Counted from the stretch's first letter, positions 17,778 through 25,992 are shown. The stretch is DNA of 52,250 nucleotides from Acidobacteriota bacterium (GCA_026708285.1 JAPOVF010000354.1:1-52250), one strand, 5' to 3'. A program made the numbers and translations. Notes: generated by a model not told the origin, from the sequence alone.

Positions 17778-18964
17778 TGCGTCACGGCACCTTCAAGCCG
17801 GGTCGCCGGCCGATACCGGCCGCGTTCGTCGATCACGGTCAGGAACACGGCGTCCGAACCCTGGTTGTCCTCGTCACCGAACACGAGCCGGAAGCCGTCC
17901 AGATCGATGGAGCCCGCGACCTTCAAGGTCTGGATGAAGAGGTCGCGGTCAACGTTCGGACCGCACCGTTCGAGCGCTTCGATCACCAGGCGTCCGGCCA
18001 GGTATCCCTCGAACGAGACGAAGCCGGGTTCGGCGCCGGCCGTATGAGCGCGCAGCGCTCGACGGTAGGCGGCGGCGACTCTCGAGTTCCGGGCGGTCGG
18101 AAAGGGGACGACCTGGGTGACGTAGACGCCGGCGCCTCGTGGCCCCAGTTCCTCCGCCAAAGCATTACTGCCCACGAAAGAGAGCGTCATGAACACCGGA
18201 TCGAGGCCAATGTGCCGCGTCCAGGCGATCAGGCTGGCGACGGGCTGGTAGGCGCCAACGATGATCACGGCCTCCGGCTCTCCAACCTCGATATCGACGA
18301 TCGCCGTCTTGACGGCGGTCGTGTTGCGCGGGTAGACGCCGATCGCGACCGCCTCCATCCCACGCTTGTCGAACGCCGCGCGAACCCCCGCCAGGCCGGC
18401 GCGTCCGAAGGAGTCGTTCTGGATGACGACCGCGATCCGCTCGACGCCGAGATCCCTGGTCAGGCGCTCCACCATCTCCTCCGTCTCCTGGGCGTAGGAG
18501 GCCCTCAGGTTGATCACGTGGGGCTCCTGACGGAGAAAGCCCGCGCCGGTGAAGGGAGCGATGTAAGGCACGCCCGCCTCGTCCGCCACAGGGACCGCGG
18601 AGCGCGACGTCGGCGTACCGACACCGCCAACCAGGGCGAACACGTTCTCCTCCTCGATCAGCAGCCGCGTGTTCTCGATCGCCGCCTCAGGCTCATAGCC
18701 GTCGTCGAGCGAGTGCAGCTCCAGCCGGCGGCCGTGGACGCCGCCGGCATCGTTCGCCTCCTTGAACGCCGCCTCGATGCCCAGCCGCATGCCCCTGCCG
18801 AGTTCTGCCGCCGGGCCGCTGAACGCCGCGGACTGACCAAACAGCACCCGTTCGGCCGATACGCCGGGTACCTCCGGTTGCGCGGCGGTCCGGACCGGCG
18901 CAAGAACCATCGTCGCGGCCCAGGCGGCCGCGGTCAGGGCCACCCGTGCAGCACGTGAGCGCAT
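17774..18964 (-). CDS. Type I periplasmic ligand-binding protein (LivK/branched-chain amino acid family)
   Basis: A 396-aa exported protein with a signal peptide (cleavage near RTAAQ, residue 29). A Peripla_BP_6 fold follows: VLFGQSAAFSGPAAELGRGM, KEANDAGGVHGRRLELHSLDDGYEP and VFALVGGVGTPTSRS are classic markers of amide, urea or branched-chain amino-acid binding proteins. No LivHMGF permease or ATPase genes are near. Instead the gene overlaps a sensor kinase, so it probably serves as a sensory receptor rather than in uptake. It follows the anti-sigma-type kinase gene by 24 nt. Ligand unknown. Confidence 0.9.
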   Translation of the reverse strand: MRSRAARVALTAAAWAATMVLAPVRTAAQPEVPGVSAERVLFGQSAAFSGPAAELGRGMRLGIEAAFKEANDAGGVHGRRLELHSLDDGYEPEAAIENTRLLIEEENVFALVGGVGTPTSRSAVPVADEAGVPYIAPFTGAGFLRQEPHVINLRASYAQETEEMVERLTRDLGVERIAVVIQNDSFGRAGLAGVRAAFDKRGMEAVAIGVYPRNTTAVKTAIVDIEVGEPEAVIIVGAYQPVASLIAWTRHIGLDPVFMTLSFVGSNALAEELGPRGAGVYVTQVVPFPTARNSRVAAAYRRALRAHTAGAEPGFVSFEGYLAGRLVIEALERCGPNVDRDLFIQTLKVAGSIDLDGFRLVFGDEDNQGSDAVFLTVIDERGRYRPATRLEGAVTQ

Positions 18965-18988
18965 CGCCTCAAGCAGCCCGATCCGAGC

Positions 18989-19408
18989 TCAACTCCGGCG
19001 CTTGACCATCGTCACGTGGTTCCGGCCGTCCTCGCGCCGGTAGGACGCCTCGTCCATCAGCACCTTGACGAAGTGAACGCCCAGGCCACCGATCTGTCGA
19101 TCCTCGAGCGCGGCATCGATATCCGGCTCGGGCGCGTCGTGGAAGGGATCGAACGGCTTGCCGCTGTCGCGCACCTCGACCCGGACCTCCTCGTCCGTCG
19201 AGATGACCTCGACTTCGATCTCGCTGGTCCCTTCCTCGCCGCCGCCGTGGCGAACCACGTTCGTCGCCACTTCCTCGAGCGCCAGAACGACGGCGTAGGA
19301 GACATCCGGCGCCCAGTCCTCCTCCTGACCGAGCGCCTCCACGGCTTCCGAGACGCCCGGAAGCTCCTCGATCCGGTTGGGGACACGCAGTGTGCGGGTG
19401 GCGCTCAC
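18989..19408 (-). CDS. RsbW/SpoIIAB-like ATP-binding anti-sigma-type kinase
   Basis: A 139-aa GHKL ATPase domain protein with the N-box (LALEEVATNVVRHGG, about residues 43-57), the G1 region (VRDSGKPFDP) and a G2-like turn (IGGLGVHFVK). In partner switching such kinases bind a sigma factor or another target and phosphorylate a STAS antagonist. Here the STAS protein and the PP2C phosphatase are encoded just upstream. The GTG start overlaps the phosphatase stop (GTGA at 19405-19408). No sigma factor gene is in the operon, so the controlled target is unknown. Confidence 0.88.
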   Translation of the reverse strand: MSATRTLRVPNRIEELPGVSEAVEALGQEEDWAPDVSYAVVLALEEVATNVVRHGGGEEGTSEIEVEVISTDEEVRVEVRDSGKPFDPFHDAPEPDIDAALEDRQIGGLGVHFVKVLMDEASYRREDGRNHVTMVKRRS

Positions 19409-20604
19409 TCGTCAGCAACACGCAGGGTCATGCAGGTCAGGTCGTCGAACTGCGGCGCCTCACCGGCGAAGTCGCGCACCGCCTGCAGGATCATCTCGGC
19501 GGCCTCCCGGGCACTCCGGGGCTCGCCGTCCGCGAACAGCGCCTGGACCGCCTCCAGGCCGAACTCCTCATCCTCGATGTTGATCGCCTCCGTCACGCCA
19601 TCGGTGAAGAACACGACCAGGTCCCCGGGCCTGAGTTGAACGCTGGCCTGGCCGAACTCGAACTCCGGGATCGCGCCCAGGGCGATGCCGCCAGTCAGTG
19701 CGAGTTCCTCGGAACTGCCGTCGGCGTGAACCACCAGCGGAGGGTTGTGGCCGCCGTTGGAGAACGTCAGCACCTTCGTCGCGGGGTCGTACACGCCGTA
19801 GAAGACCGTCACGAACATCGAAGCGTCGTTCGCCTCGTTCAGCAGATCGTTCACTTCCGACAGGACCGCGCCCGGATCGCCGACTCCGACGGCCGAGCCC
19901 TTGAGCAGGGTACGGCTCGACATCATGAACAGCGCCGCGGGGACGCCCTTGTCCGAGACATCGGCGACGGCGAGCCCGAGGCGGCCCTCTTCGAGCCGGA
20001 TCACGTCGAAGAAGTCGCCGCCGACGTTGCGCGCGGCCTCCATGCAACCGAACACCTCGCAGCCCTCGGCGTGGGGGAACTTGTCCGGCAGGATCGACTG
20101 CTGGATCTTGGTCGCCACGTCCAGCTCGTTCTGGAGCGCCACCAGCTTGTCTCTCGACGCCAGCGCGGCGCGCCACTCGTCCAGGTGCTTCAGCGTGCGA
20201 TCGATCGTGACCTGGAGATCCGCGAAGTCGATCGGCTTCGTGACGAAGTCGAAGGCACCGCGGTTCATCGCCGTGCGGATGTTCTCCATGTCGCCGTACG
20301 CCGAGACGATGACGGAGCGGATGTCCGCGTTCACCTCGGGGATCTGCTGCAACAGGGTCAGACCGTCCATCTTCGGCATGTTGATGTCGGAGAGGACGAT
20401 GTCGATGTCCCTGTTCTGGGCGAGCTTCTCGAGCGCCTCGATGCCGTTGCCGGCGAACTCGAAGCCGTAGCGACCCGAGCGGATGTGACGGCGCATGCGC
20501 TGCCGGACAAGCCGTTCGAGGTCCGGCTCGTCGTCCACGACCAGGATCCGGTAGTCGGGATTGGCCCTGCGCGCGGCTCGGGCACTCGCTCTGTCGGACA
20601 TCAA
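19405..20604 (-). CDS. Response regulator with SpoIIE/RsbU-type PP2C phosphatase output
   Basis: A 399-aa protein. The receiver domain (about 18-135) has the acidic pair D24/D25, phospho-acceptor D73 (VLSDINMP) and K123 (FVTKPID). A helical linker follows, then a PP2C-type domain (about 175-395) with metal-binding motifs VGGDFFDV, VADVSDKG, FTDGVTEA and FDDLTCM. Known members dephosphorylate STAS antagonists, releasing them to titrate the RsbW-like kinase. Phosphorylation by the histidine kinase encoded downstream would thus feed into the switch. The ATG at 20604 follows the STAS gene by 16 nt. Confidence 0.92.
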   Translation of the reverse strand: MMSDRASARAARRANPDYRILVVDDEPDLERLVRQRMRRHIRSGRYGFEFAGNGIEALEKLAQNRDIDIVLSDINMPKMDGLTLLQQIPEVNADIRSVIVSAYGDMENIRTAMNRGAFDFVTKPIDFADLQVTIDRTLKHLDEWRAALASRDKLVALQNELDVATKIQQSILPDKFPHAEGCEVFGCMEAARNVGGDFFDVIRLEEGRLGLAVADVSDKGVPAALFMMSSRTLLKGSAVGVGDPGAVLSEVNDLLNEANDASMFVTVFYGVYDPATKVLTFSNGGHNPPLVVHADGSSEELALTGGIALGAIPEFEFGQASVQLRPGDLVVFFTDGVTEAINIEDEEFGLEAVQALFADGEPRSAREAAEMILQAVRDFAGEAPQFDDLTCMTLRVADE

Positions 20605-20620
20605 GCGACGCCGGGGCGAC

Positions 20621-20959
20621 CTACTTTCCGGCAGCGGCCAGGGCGTCAGCCTGGTTGTCGTAGATCTGGATGATGCGGTTGAAGCCGCTGATCTCGAAGA
20701 CCGACTGAACAGGATCGGAGAGCGAGCACAGGGAGATGCTCACGTTGCGCTGGCCCAGGGTCTTGGCCACCAGGAGGACAACCCTCAAGCCGGCACTGCT
20801 GATGTATGCGAGCTGAGCGAGGTCCATCACCACGGCCCCGACGTCATCGCCGATGGCAGCCTGCAACTGGCGCTCGAAGTCCTGGGAATTCGAGCTGTCG
20901 ACGCGGCCTTCGACCTTCGCCAAGAGAACTCCGTCGTGATGCTCAGCCTGGACGTTCAT
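20621..20959 (-). CDS. STAS-domain anti-sigma factor antagonist
   Basis: A 112-aa single STAS domain of SpoIIAA/RsbV length. The phosphorylation loop reads DLAQLAYISSAGLRV, with the candidate serine at 54 or 55. The start ATG (20957-20959) overlaps the stop of the transglutaminase gene (ATGA), and a purine-rich GGAGGCAGAGAGG precedes it. It would be phosphorylated by the RsbW-like kinase and dephosphorylated by the response regulator-PP2C, completing a three-part partner switch within 2 kb. Confidence 0.9.
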   Translation of the reverse strand: MNVQAEHHDGVLLAKVEGRVDSSNSQDFERQLQAAIGDDVGAVVMDLAQLAYISSAGLRVVLLVAKTLGQRNVSISLCSLSDPVQSVFEISGFNRIIQIYDNQADALAAAGK

Positions 20960-21852
20960 CCTCTCTGCCTCCTGTTCCTTCCGCTCACTTTTTCCTCTAA
21001 CTCCCGAGGATCGACTGCTTTCACTATCACATCCACCTCGATCTTGGCATCCCCGGTACCCTGGAACACGCCGCTGATCGGCGAGACGTCGGCGTAGTCC
21101 CGTCCCGCCGCCACACGAATGTGGCGCTCATCACTGAAGGTCGCATTCGTGGGGTCGAACCCGACCCAGCCGGCCCCGGGCAACCGGCACTCCACCCAGG
21201 CATGACTACCGGACGCCACCGTCTGCTCGCCGGGGACGCCGGTCGTGTGCAGGTACCCGGATACGTAGCGGGATGGCACTCCCCAGGAGCGGGCGATGGC
21301 AATCATGACGTGCGCGTAGTCTTGGCAGACGCCCCGACCGGACTCCAGGACGTGCTCGATCGGAGAATCGGCCGACGTGCTGCCCGGTTGGTAGGCGAAA
21401 CTGCGGTGGAGCCTATCCGATAGTCCAACCAGACTCGCCATCGGATCGTCTCCCGGGTGGAGATTGTGGCATCCGGCGAAGTCCTCGAGAGCTCGCGACG
21501 GCCTCGCGAGCCGGCTCGGTCGAAGCAGGTGCCAGTGTTCCGGAGCCTCGCGCAGAGACCGGATCTCTTCCCAACCGCAGGCCGCCGCAGGCAAAGGTCC
21601 GGGGTTCCGCTCGACCTCGAGGCGCGAGATGATCATCAGTTCCGGGTGTCGCCGGTGGACGTTGAGGACGTGGCGGCGGTTTCCGAAACCGTCCTGCTCG
21701 GGGCTCAGTGACGCGGCGGGTCGGGTTTCGATCTCGAACTCCAGCACCCGCTGGCCATCCGTGGGGACCGGTTCCAGGCAGAGGGTCAGCACGCAACCGC
21801 GCACCTGCTCCGGATACACGTAGCGCGTCCTGTGCTCGATCTCGTAGCGCAT
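20956..21852 (-). CDS. Transglutaminase-like (Transglut_core/bacterial BTLCP-type) protein
   Basis: A 298-aa cytoplasmic protein with an N-terminal beta domain (MRYEIEHRTRYVYPEQV) and a papain-like transglutaminase core. The catalytic triad is visible: C176 in GVCQDYAH, His in GSHAWVE and Asp in GFDPTN. The usual partners, alpha-E and circularly permuted ATP-grasp genes, lie immediately upstream, 9 nt and beyond. In this conserved trio the transglutaminase-like protein is thought to act as an amidase/peptidase on the product of the ATP-grasp amide ligase. Substrate is not established. Confidence 0.92.
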   Translation of the reverse strand: MRYEIEHRTRYVYPEQVRGCVLTLCLEPVPTDGQRVLEFEIETRPAASLSPEQDGFGNRRHVLNVHRRHPELMIISRLEVERNPGPLPAAACGWEEIRSLREAPEHWHLLRPSRLARPSRALEDFAGCHNLHPGDDPMASLVGLSDRLHRSFAYQPGSTSADSPIEHVLESGRGVCQDYAHVMIAIARSWGVPSRYVSGYLHTTGVPGEQTVASGSHAWVECRLPGAGWVGFDPTNATFSDERHIRVAAGRDYADVSPISGVFQGTGDAKIEVDVIVKAVDPRELEEKVSGRNRRQRG

Positions 21853-21861
21853 CCTGCCCCA

Positions 21862-22824
21862 TCAACGCAGCGGCGAGTCCTCGATGGCGTAGTCGACGAA
21901 GGCTCCCAGAACCGCGTCGTGCAGATCACGCGCGCACTGGCCCACCCGCCGTATCAGGTCGTCCCGCTCCTCCGCCTCCGGCCAGTCATAGAGGATGATG
22001 GCGCAGGCGCGGCCTGACAGCCGCCGTGCCGCCGCGTCGGCCTCGACGCCGGGACCCGTCTCGATGGCGTCGAGTTCCCCCGCTGCCGCCCGCAGCGAGG
22101 AGAGCAGCGAAGCAGGAAGCAACGGGTCGGCGACCAGCAGATCGAGAACGCGGTCGGGCTGAATCTCGATTCCGTGGATCCGGCTGTAGGCCTCGGCCGC
22201 GCGATGCGCGCGCAGCATGCTCGGCCAACCCAGATTGGGGATCCGCGTTCGCCGGCTCAGATCCGTCTGAGCGAGGATCAGCGACACGACAAGCTGGATG
22301 CGTTCGATGGCGCGGCCGAGGCGCATGAAGCGCCATGCCGGACCGCGATACATCGTTGCGTCGGCAACGCCGATGAAGTTGTGGATCTCATTGCAGGTGC
22401 GGGAGTAGAAGGCCTCCGGCGTCCTCCAGATGTCCACGGCTTCCAGGTCCCGCATCCAGAGATATGCCCGGTTGAGACAAGTCCACATCTCGGCGCTGAT
22501 GCAGTGGCGCATTTGGCGCGCGTTCTCCCGGCCCCGCTCCAGGCTGCTCCAGACCGACTCGGGATTCGTCCGGTCGAAGGTCAGATCGTCCGCCAGCGTG
22601 AAGGAGTCCGCGAGGGCGAATTCGTCAGCTTCCGGCAGCCATTCCTCGCCCGGCGGCGGAAGCCGCTTCATCGCGCGGTAGATGCGCCTCCAGCCGAAGT
22701 GGATCTCTCCCACCGGCCGGTCGACGAGCGCCTGCACGTGCAGTTCCAGGAGGTGGCTCAGGTACTGCGCGCGGGTCAGGTACCTCCCCATCCAGTAGAC
22801 GCCCTGGGCACTGCGGGAGAGCAC
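21862..22824 (-). CDS. Alpha-E domain protein (DUF403)
   Basis: A 320-aa, almost wholly helical protein beginning MLSRSAQGVYWMGRYLTRAQ, the signature opening of the alpha-E family, with conserved arginines and the ERAYLWMRD/WRFMRLGRAIERIQ segments typical of it. The alpha-E domain is known only by association with circularly permuted ATP-grasp enzymes and transglutaminase-like peptidases, both flanking it here. The GTG start at 22824 lies 3 nt after the ATP-grasp stop. Biochemical role undetermined. Confidence 0.92.
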   Translation of the reverse strand: MLSRSAQGVYWMGRYLTRAQYLSHLLELHVQALVDRPVGEIHFGWRRIYRAMKRLPPPGEEWLPEADEFALADSFTLADDLTFDRTNPESVWSSLERGRENARQMRHCISAEMWTCLNRAYLWMRDLEAVDIWRTPEAFYSRTCNEIHNFIGVADATMYRGPAWRFMRLGRAIERIQLVVSLILAQTDLSRRTRIPNLGWPSMLRAHRAAEAYSRIHGIEIQPDRVLDLLVADPLLPASLLSSLRAAAGELDAIETGPGVEADAAARRLSGRACAIILYDWPEAEERDDLIRRVGQCARDLHDAVLGAFVDYAIEDSPLR

Positions 22825-22827
22825 GAC

Positions 22828-24270
22828 CTAGGAGCCCTCGAGATCCACGACCCAAAGATCCTTGCCGCCGCCGCCCTGGCTCGAGTTCACCACCAGGCTG
22901 CCGCGGCGCAGCGCCACGCGGCAAAAGGCGCCCGGGACGATCCGGGTCTCGACACCCGTCAGCACGAACGGACGCAGGTCGACATGGCGCGGCTCCGCGC
23001 GGCCTTCTACCAGACATGGAGACCGCGACAGCGGCAGCGTCGGCTGCGAGATGTAGTCAGCCGGATCGGCTCGGAGCTTCTCCGCAAAGGCGTCGCGCTC
23101 CTCCGCCGTCGAGTGGGGACCGACCAGCATGCCGTAGCCGCCCGACTCCCCGACCCGCTTTGTGACCAGATGCTCGAGGTTGTCGAGCGTGTACTCGAGG
23201 TCTTCCGGACGCCTGCAGAGGCGCGTTTCGACGTTCAGAAGCAACGGCTCCTCGCTCAGGTAGTACCGCACCATGTCGGGCACGTAGGCGTAGACGCTCT
23301 TGTCGTCGGCGACGCCGGTGCCCGGTGCGTTGGCCAGGGTCACGTGGCCCCGTCTGAATGCGTTGATCAGCCCCGGCACGCCCAGCAGCGAGTCCTCGCG
23401 AAACGTGAGCGGATCGAGAAAGTCGTCGTCGACCCGGCGATAGATCACATCGACCCGCCGTAGGCCCGAGGTGGTGCGCATGTAGACGAAGCCGTCATTG
23501 ACCAGCAGGTCCTGCCCCTCCACGAGTTCCGCACCGATCTCCTGCGCCAGGAACATGTGTTCGTAGAACGCCGAGTTGTAAGTACCGGGAGTGAGTAGCG
23601 CCAAACTGGGGTCCTTCCGGCCGTCCGGCGCCAACTCGCCCAGGGTCCGCCGCAGCTGGCTGCCGTAGTGTTCGATCTCCTGCACCCGGCAGGTGCGGTA
23701 GAGCCGACGCAACCCGGCCTTGACCGCCTTGCGGTTGGCGATCATGTACGAGACGCCCGACGGCACCCGAAGGTTGTCCTCGAGCACCATGAAGCCATCG
23801 TGGGTACGAACGATGTCCGTTCCGCAGACGGCCACCCACACGTTGTTCGGCACCCTGACGCCGCGCAGTTCAGGCCGGTACTGCGGACAATCGAGAATCA
23901 CGTCGGCCGGGATCACGCCATCCTTGACGATGCGGCACTCCCCGTAGACGTCCCCGAGAAAGAGATTGAGCGCCTTGATGCGCTGTACCAGACCGGCCTC
24001 GAGCTGGCGCCACTCCGCGAGCCTGAGCAGGCGCGGGACGCAGTCGATCGGGATGATCCGCTCCTCGGCCTCCTCCTCGCCGTAGACGGTGAAGGTGATT
24101 CCCTCTTGCGAGAAGGAGCGGGTCACCCGCTCCTGGATCGTCTCGAACTCTTCCCGGGGAGTGTTCCGGAGCGCCTCATAGACCGCCCGGCAGTGCTCGC
24201 GCGGCTCGCCGTCCGCGACGAACATCTCGTCGTAAATCGCCAGATCCAAGTCGTAGAATCCGAAGTCCAC
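22828..24270 (-). CDS. Circularly permuted type 2 ATP-grasp protein
   Basis: A 480-aa enzyme of the DUF404/DUF407 (CP_ATPgrasp_1/2) family. Diagnostic stretches are GITFTVYGEEEAEERIIPID (about 57-76), the NNVWVAVCGTDIVR and VLEDNLRVPSGVSYM region, and a late basic/glycine-rich segment (VVNSSQGGGGKDLWVVD). ATP-grasp ligases join a carboxylate to an amine; members of this subgroup are predicted peptide or amide ligases. First gene of the eleven-gene minus-strand series. A GTG start at 24270 is used, facing a 226-nt divergent gap shared with the prepilin gene. Confidence 0.92.
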   Translation of the reverse strand: MDFGFYDLDLAIYDEMFVADGEPREHCRAVYEALRNTPREEFETIQERVTRSFSQEGITFTVYGEEEAEERIIPIDCVPRLLRLAEWRQLEAGLVQRIKALNLFLGDVYGECRIVKDGVIPADVILDCPQYRPELRGVRVPNNVWVAVCGTDIVRTHDGFMVLEDNLRVPSGVSYMIANRKAVKAGLRRLYRTCRVQEIEHYGSQLRRTLGELAPDGRKDPSLALLTPGTYNSAFYEHMFLAQEIGAELVEGQDLLVNDGFVYMRTTSGLRRVDVIYRRVDDDFLDPLTFREDSLLGVPGLINAFRRGHVTLANAPGTGVADDKSVYAYVPDMVRYYLSEEPLLLNVETRLCRRPEDLEYTLDNLEHLVTKRVGESGGYGMLVGPHSTAEERDAFAEKLRADPADYISQPTLPLSRSPCLVEGRAEPRHVDLRPFVLTGVETRIVPGAFCRVALRRGSLVVNSSQGGGGKDLWVVDLEGS

Positions 24271-24381
24271 GCACTAACCCCCGACCGATGCCTCGTTCAC
24301 GCAGCCGCCCGTCACCGGGACGCGTCCGAGCGGTTCCATCTTCCCCGATGTTACTTGGGCGGGGTTCCTGATTCGTCTCGA

Positions 24382-24406
24382 GGGAGCGGTTCGCTTGGAC
24401 GCTCCC
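24382..24406. repeat. 7-bp inverted repeat overlapping a promoter-like region
   Basis: GGGAGCG (24382-24388) and CGCTCCC (24400-24406) are perfect complements separated by 11 nt. The right arm overlaps the end of a TTGGAC box. The repeat sits in the divergent gap between the ATP-grasp operon (-) and the prepilin gene (+). It could be an operator or an RNA hairpin; nothing else distinguishes these. Confidence 0.35.
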
Positions 24407-24425
24407 GGCGTCTGCCCCGTATGAT
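24395..24425 (+). promoter_or_regulatory. Candidate promoter for the prepilin gene
   Basis: TTGGAC (24395-24400) and TATGAT (24420-24425, five of six matches to TATAAT) are 19 nt apart, slightly longer than ideal. Transcription would start near 24432, leaving a leader of about 65 nt that contains AAGGA (24484-24488) in front of the ATG at 24497. The -35 overlaps the inverted repeat at 24382-24406. Confidence 0.35.
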
Positions 24426-24496
24426 CCTGTAAGCCGCCGGTGACCCGCCGGCACTTCGCCACGGCCGGACCTCGACCTCTCCCAAGGAACACGAAG

Positions 24497-25081
24497 ATGA
24501 CTGGAGCGCGCTCCCACTCCCGCGAACGCGGATTCACCCTGATCGAACTGCTGATCGTCGTGGCGATCATCGGCATCATCTCCGCCCTGCTGGTGCCGAA
24601 CCTGATGACCGGACTCCAGAACGCGAACCAGACGCGGACCCAGGCCGACATGAAGAGTGTCGGCACCGCCTGGATGCAGTGGCTCACCGACCAGGTCAGC
24701 GCCGCCGCCGCCGGGTCCAGCACGACCGCGACGTTCACCTGGAGCGAGTTCACCCACGCCGACTTCTCCCACGCCGATCTGTCGGCCCTGCTGAGGCCGT
24801 CCAACACCTTCTTCTACCTGCAGGACGTGCCCGAACGCGACGGCTGGAACAACCCCTACCGTTTCGGTTTCGCGGGCTCCGACAAGCTGCTCGGTACGCA
24901 GGTCATCGGCATCTGGAGCGGTGGGCGCGACGGCTCGGCCACCGCCCAACCCGAGTCGAGCTACGAGATCGGCGCCTTCCCGGGCACCGACTTCAACCAG
25001 GACCTCGTGTGGGCCGATGGCTACTGGGTGCGCTGGCCCGGCAGTGCGGCGGAGGCCGCCGCGGAGGAAGGCGGCAACTAA
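24497..25081 (+). CDS. Type IV/type II secretion prepilin-like protein
   Basis: A 194-aa protein with a class III signal: 12-residue leader ending in Gly12, then FTLIELLIVVAIIGIIS with glutamate at mature position 5, as needed for PilD cleavage and methylation. The rest (about 40-194) is a soluble domain with a GspG-like WNNPYRF region near residue 118. The frame extends upstream, but the ATG at 24497 has AAGGA in front and gives a normal leader. No other pilus or secretion gene is present, so this is an isolated minor or major pseudopilin. Confidence 0.9.
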   Translation: MTGARSHSRERGFTLIELLIVVAIIGIISALLVPNLMTGLQNANQTRTQADMKSVGTAWMQWLTDQVSAAAAGSSTTATFTWSEFTHADFSHADLSALLRPSNTFFYLQDVPERDGWNNPYRFGFAGSDKLLGTQVIGIWSGGRDGSATAQPESSYEIGAFPGTDFNQDLVWADGYWVRWPGSAAEAAAEEGGN

Positions 25082-25088
25082 CGCCGCA

Positions 25089-25104
25089 TCCGGACCCGTC
25101 CGGA
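25089..25104. terminator. Short hairpin between convergent genes
   Basis: TCCGGAC (25089-25095) and GTCCGGA (25098-25104) are complementary with a 2-nt gap, in the 33-nt space between the prepilin stop (+) and the NIPSNAP gene stop (-). It is GC-rich with no T run, so an intrinsic terminator role on either strand is only possible. Confidence 0.3.
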
Positions 25105-25114
25105 CCGCCGGCGG

Positions 25115-25975
25115 TCAGATCTGCGAGAAGGCGGTCGGCCGCAGGAACACGCTCTCGATCCCCGAGACCGTGCCCTTGTACATCTCCATGTCGCGCATCC
25201 GGATCCACTCCGGATGCTCGAGGAACGCCGTCCAGTGCGCGCGGTGCGATTCCATGTCCGGCGCCGACAGGATGTAGACGAGGGCCGGCACGTTCGCCCC
25301 GATCAGCAGTTCGCCGTACAGGAGAGGCGCCATGTCGACGTCCCGCATGATGTCGATTTCGCCGTTGTCGAACATGTGGACCTTGCGGCGCGCCGTGTCC
25401 TCGTTGTGGCTCTCGTACAGGCGGAGTTCGAAGATCCGGTCTTCGCCAGCCGCTGTCTGCGGCGGTAGCTCCATCATCGGCATGCCCTTGAAGGCGTGCA
25501 GGAACCAGCTCTCGACCCGTTCGTAGATCGGTTCCCGGGTCGGCGTGGCGTACATCGGCGCCGCGGCCTCCAGGTAGGCCGCGTCGGCTTCCAGAGTGGA
25601 CTTCATGCCCGTGAAGTCGTCAACGTCGGGAAAGGCGATGATCGCCCACACGGACATCGCGTCCACGGGATCGAGGGCCTCCTCGTCCGCCGAGGGCGGT
25701 TCGACGCCAAACACGCCGACGCGGTCGATGCCTGCACGGTTCAACGCCGGCACCAGGGCGTTCTCCAGATAGGCGAGGACGGTCTGCCGGCTGTCTTCGT
25801 CCGAGAGCCGGTAACGGCGGATCTCGTAGTACTCGCGGGCGGGTCCACTCTGCTCCTCGACCTCTTCGCCGGCCGACTCCGGCACTTCGGCCGGCGCGCA
25901 GGCGACGATCAGGCCAAGAGCCACGGCGGGCGCAAGGAGCCTGGGCCAGGAACGATTGGTTGGCTGGATGAGCAT
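25115..25975 (-). CDS. NIPSNAP-domain lipoprotein
   Basis: A 286-aa protein from the ATG at 25975, preceded by GGAGGT 10 nt upstream; an in-frame ATG at 25996 that overlaps the hydrolase stop would add seven residues. The N-terminus has a hydrophobic run ending in the lipobox LIVAC (Cys near residue 27), so it is probably membrane-anchored outside the cytoplasm. Two NIPSNAP (dimeric alpha-beta barrel) repeats follow: YYEIRRYRLSDEDS near 50 and IFELRLYESHNEDTAR near 180. NIPSNAP proteins have no agreed enzymatic role. Co-transcribed with the alpha/beta hydrolase. Confidence 0.88.
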   Translation of the reverse strand: MLIQPTNRSWPRLLAPAVALGLIVACAPAEVPESAGEEVEEQSGPAREYYEIRRYRLSDEDSRQTVLAYLENALVPALNRAGIDRVGVFGVEPPSADEEALDPVDAMSVWAIIAFPDVDDFTGMKSTLEADAAYLEAAAPMYATPTREPIYERVESWFLHAFKGMPMMELPPQTAAGEDRIFELRLYESHNEDTARRKVHMFDNGEIDIMRDVDMAPLLYGELLIGANVPALVYILSAPDMESHRAHWTAFLEHPEWIRMRDMEMYKGTVSGIESVFLRPTAFSQI

Positions 25976-25992
25976 CGTTCGACGTACCTCCA

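Noticed and set aside
17774-18964. Calling the LivK-type protein part of an amino-acid uptake ABC transporter.
   Set aside because: No LivHMGF genes are nearby; the ABC genes downstream are LolD/FtsX-type exporters, which do not use such binding proteins.
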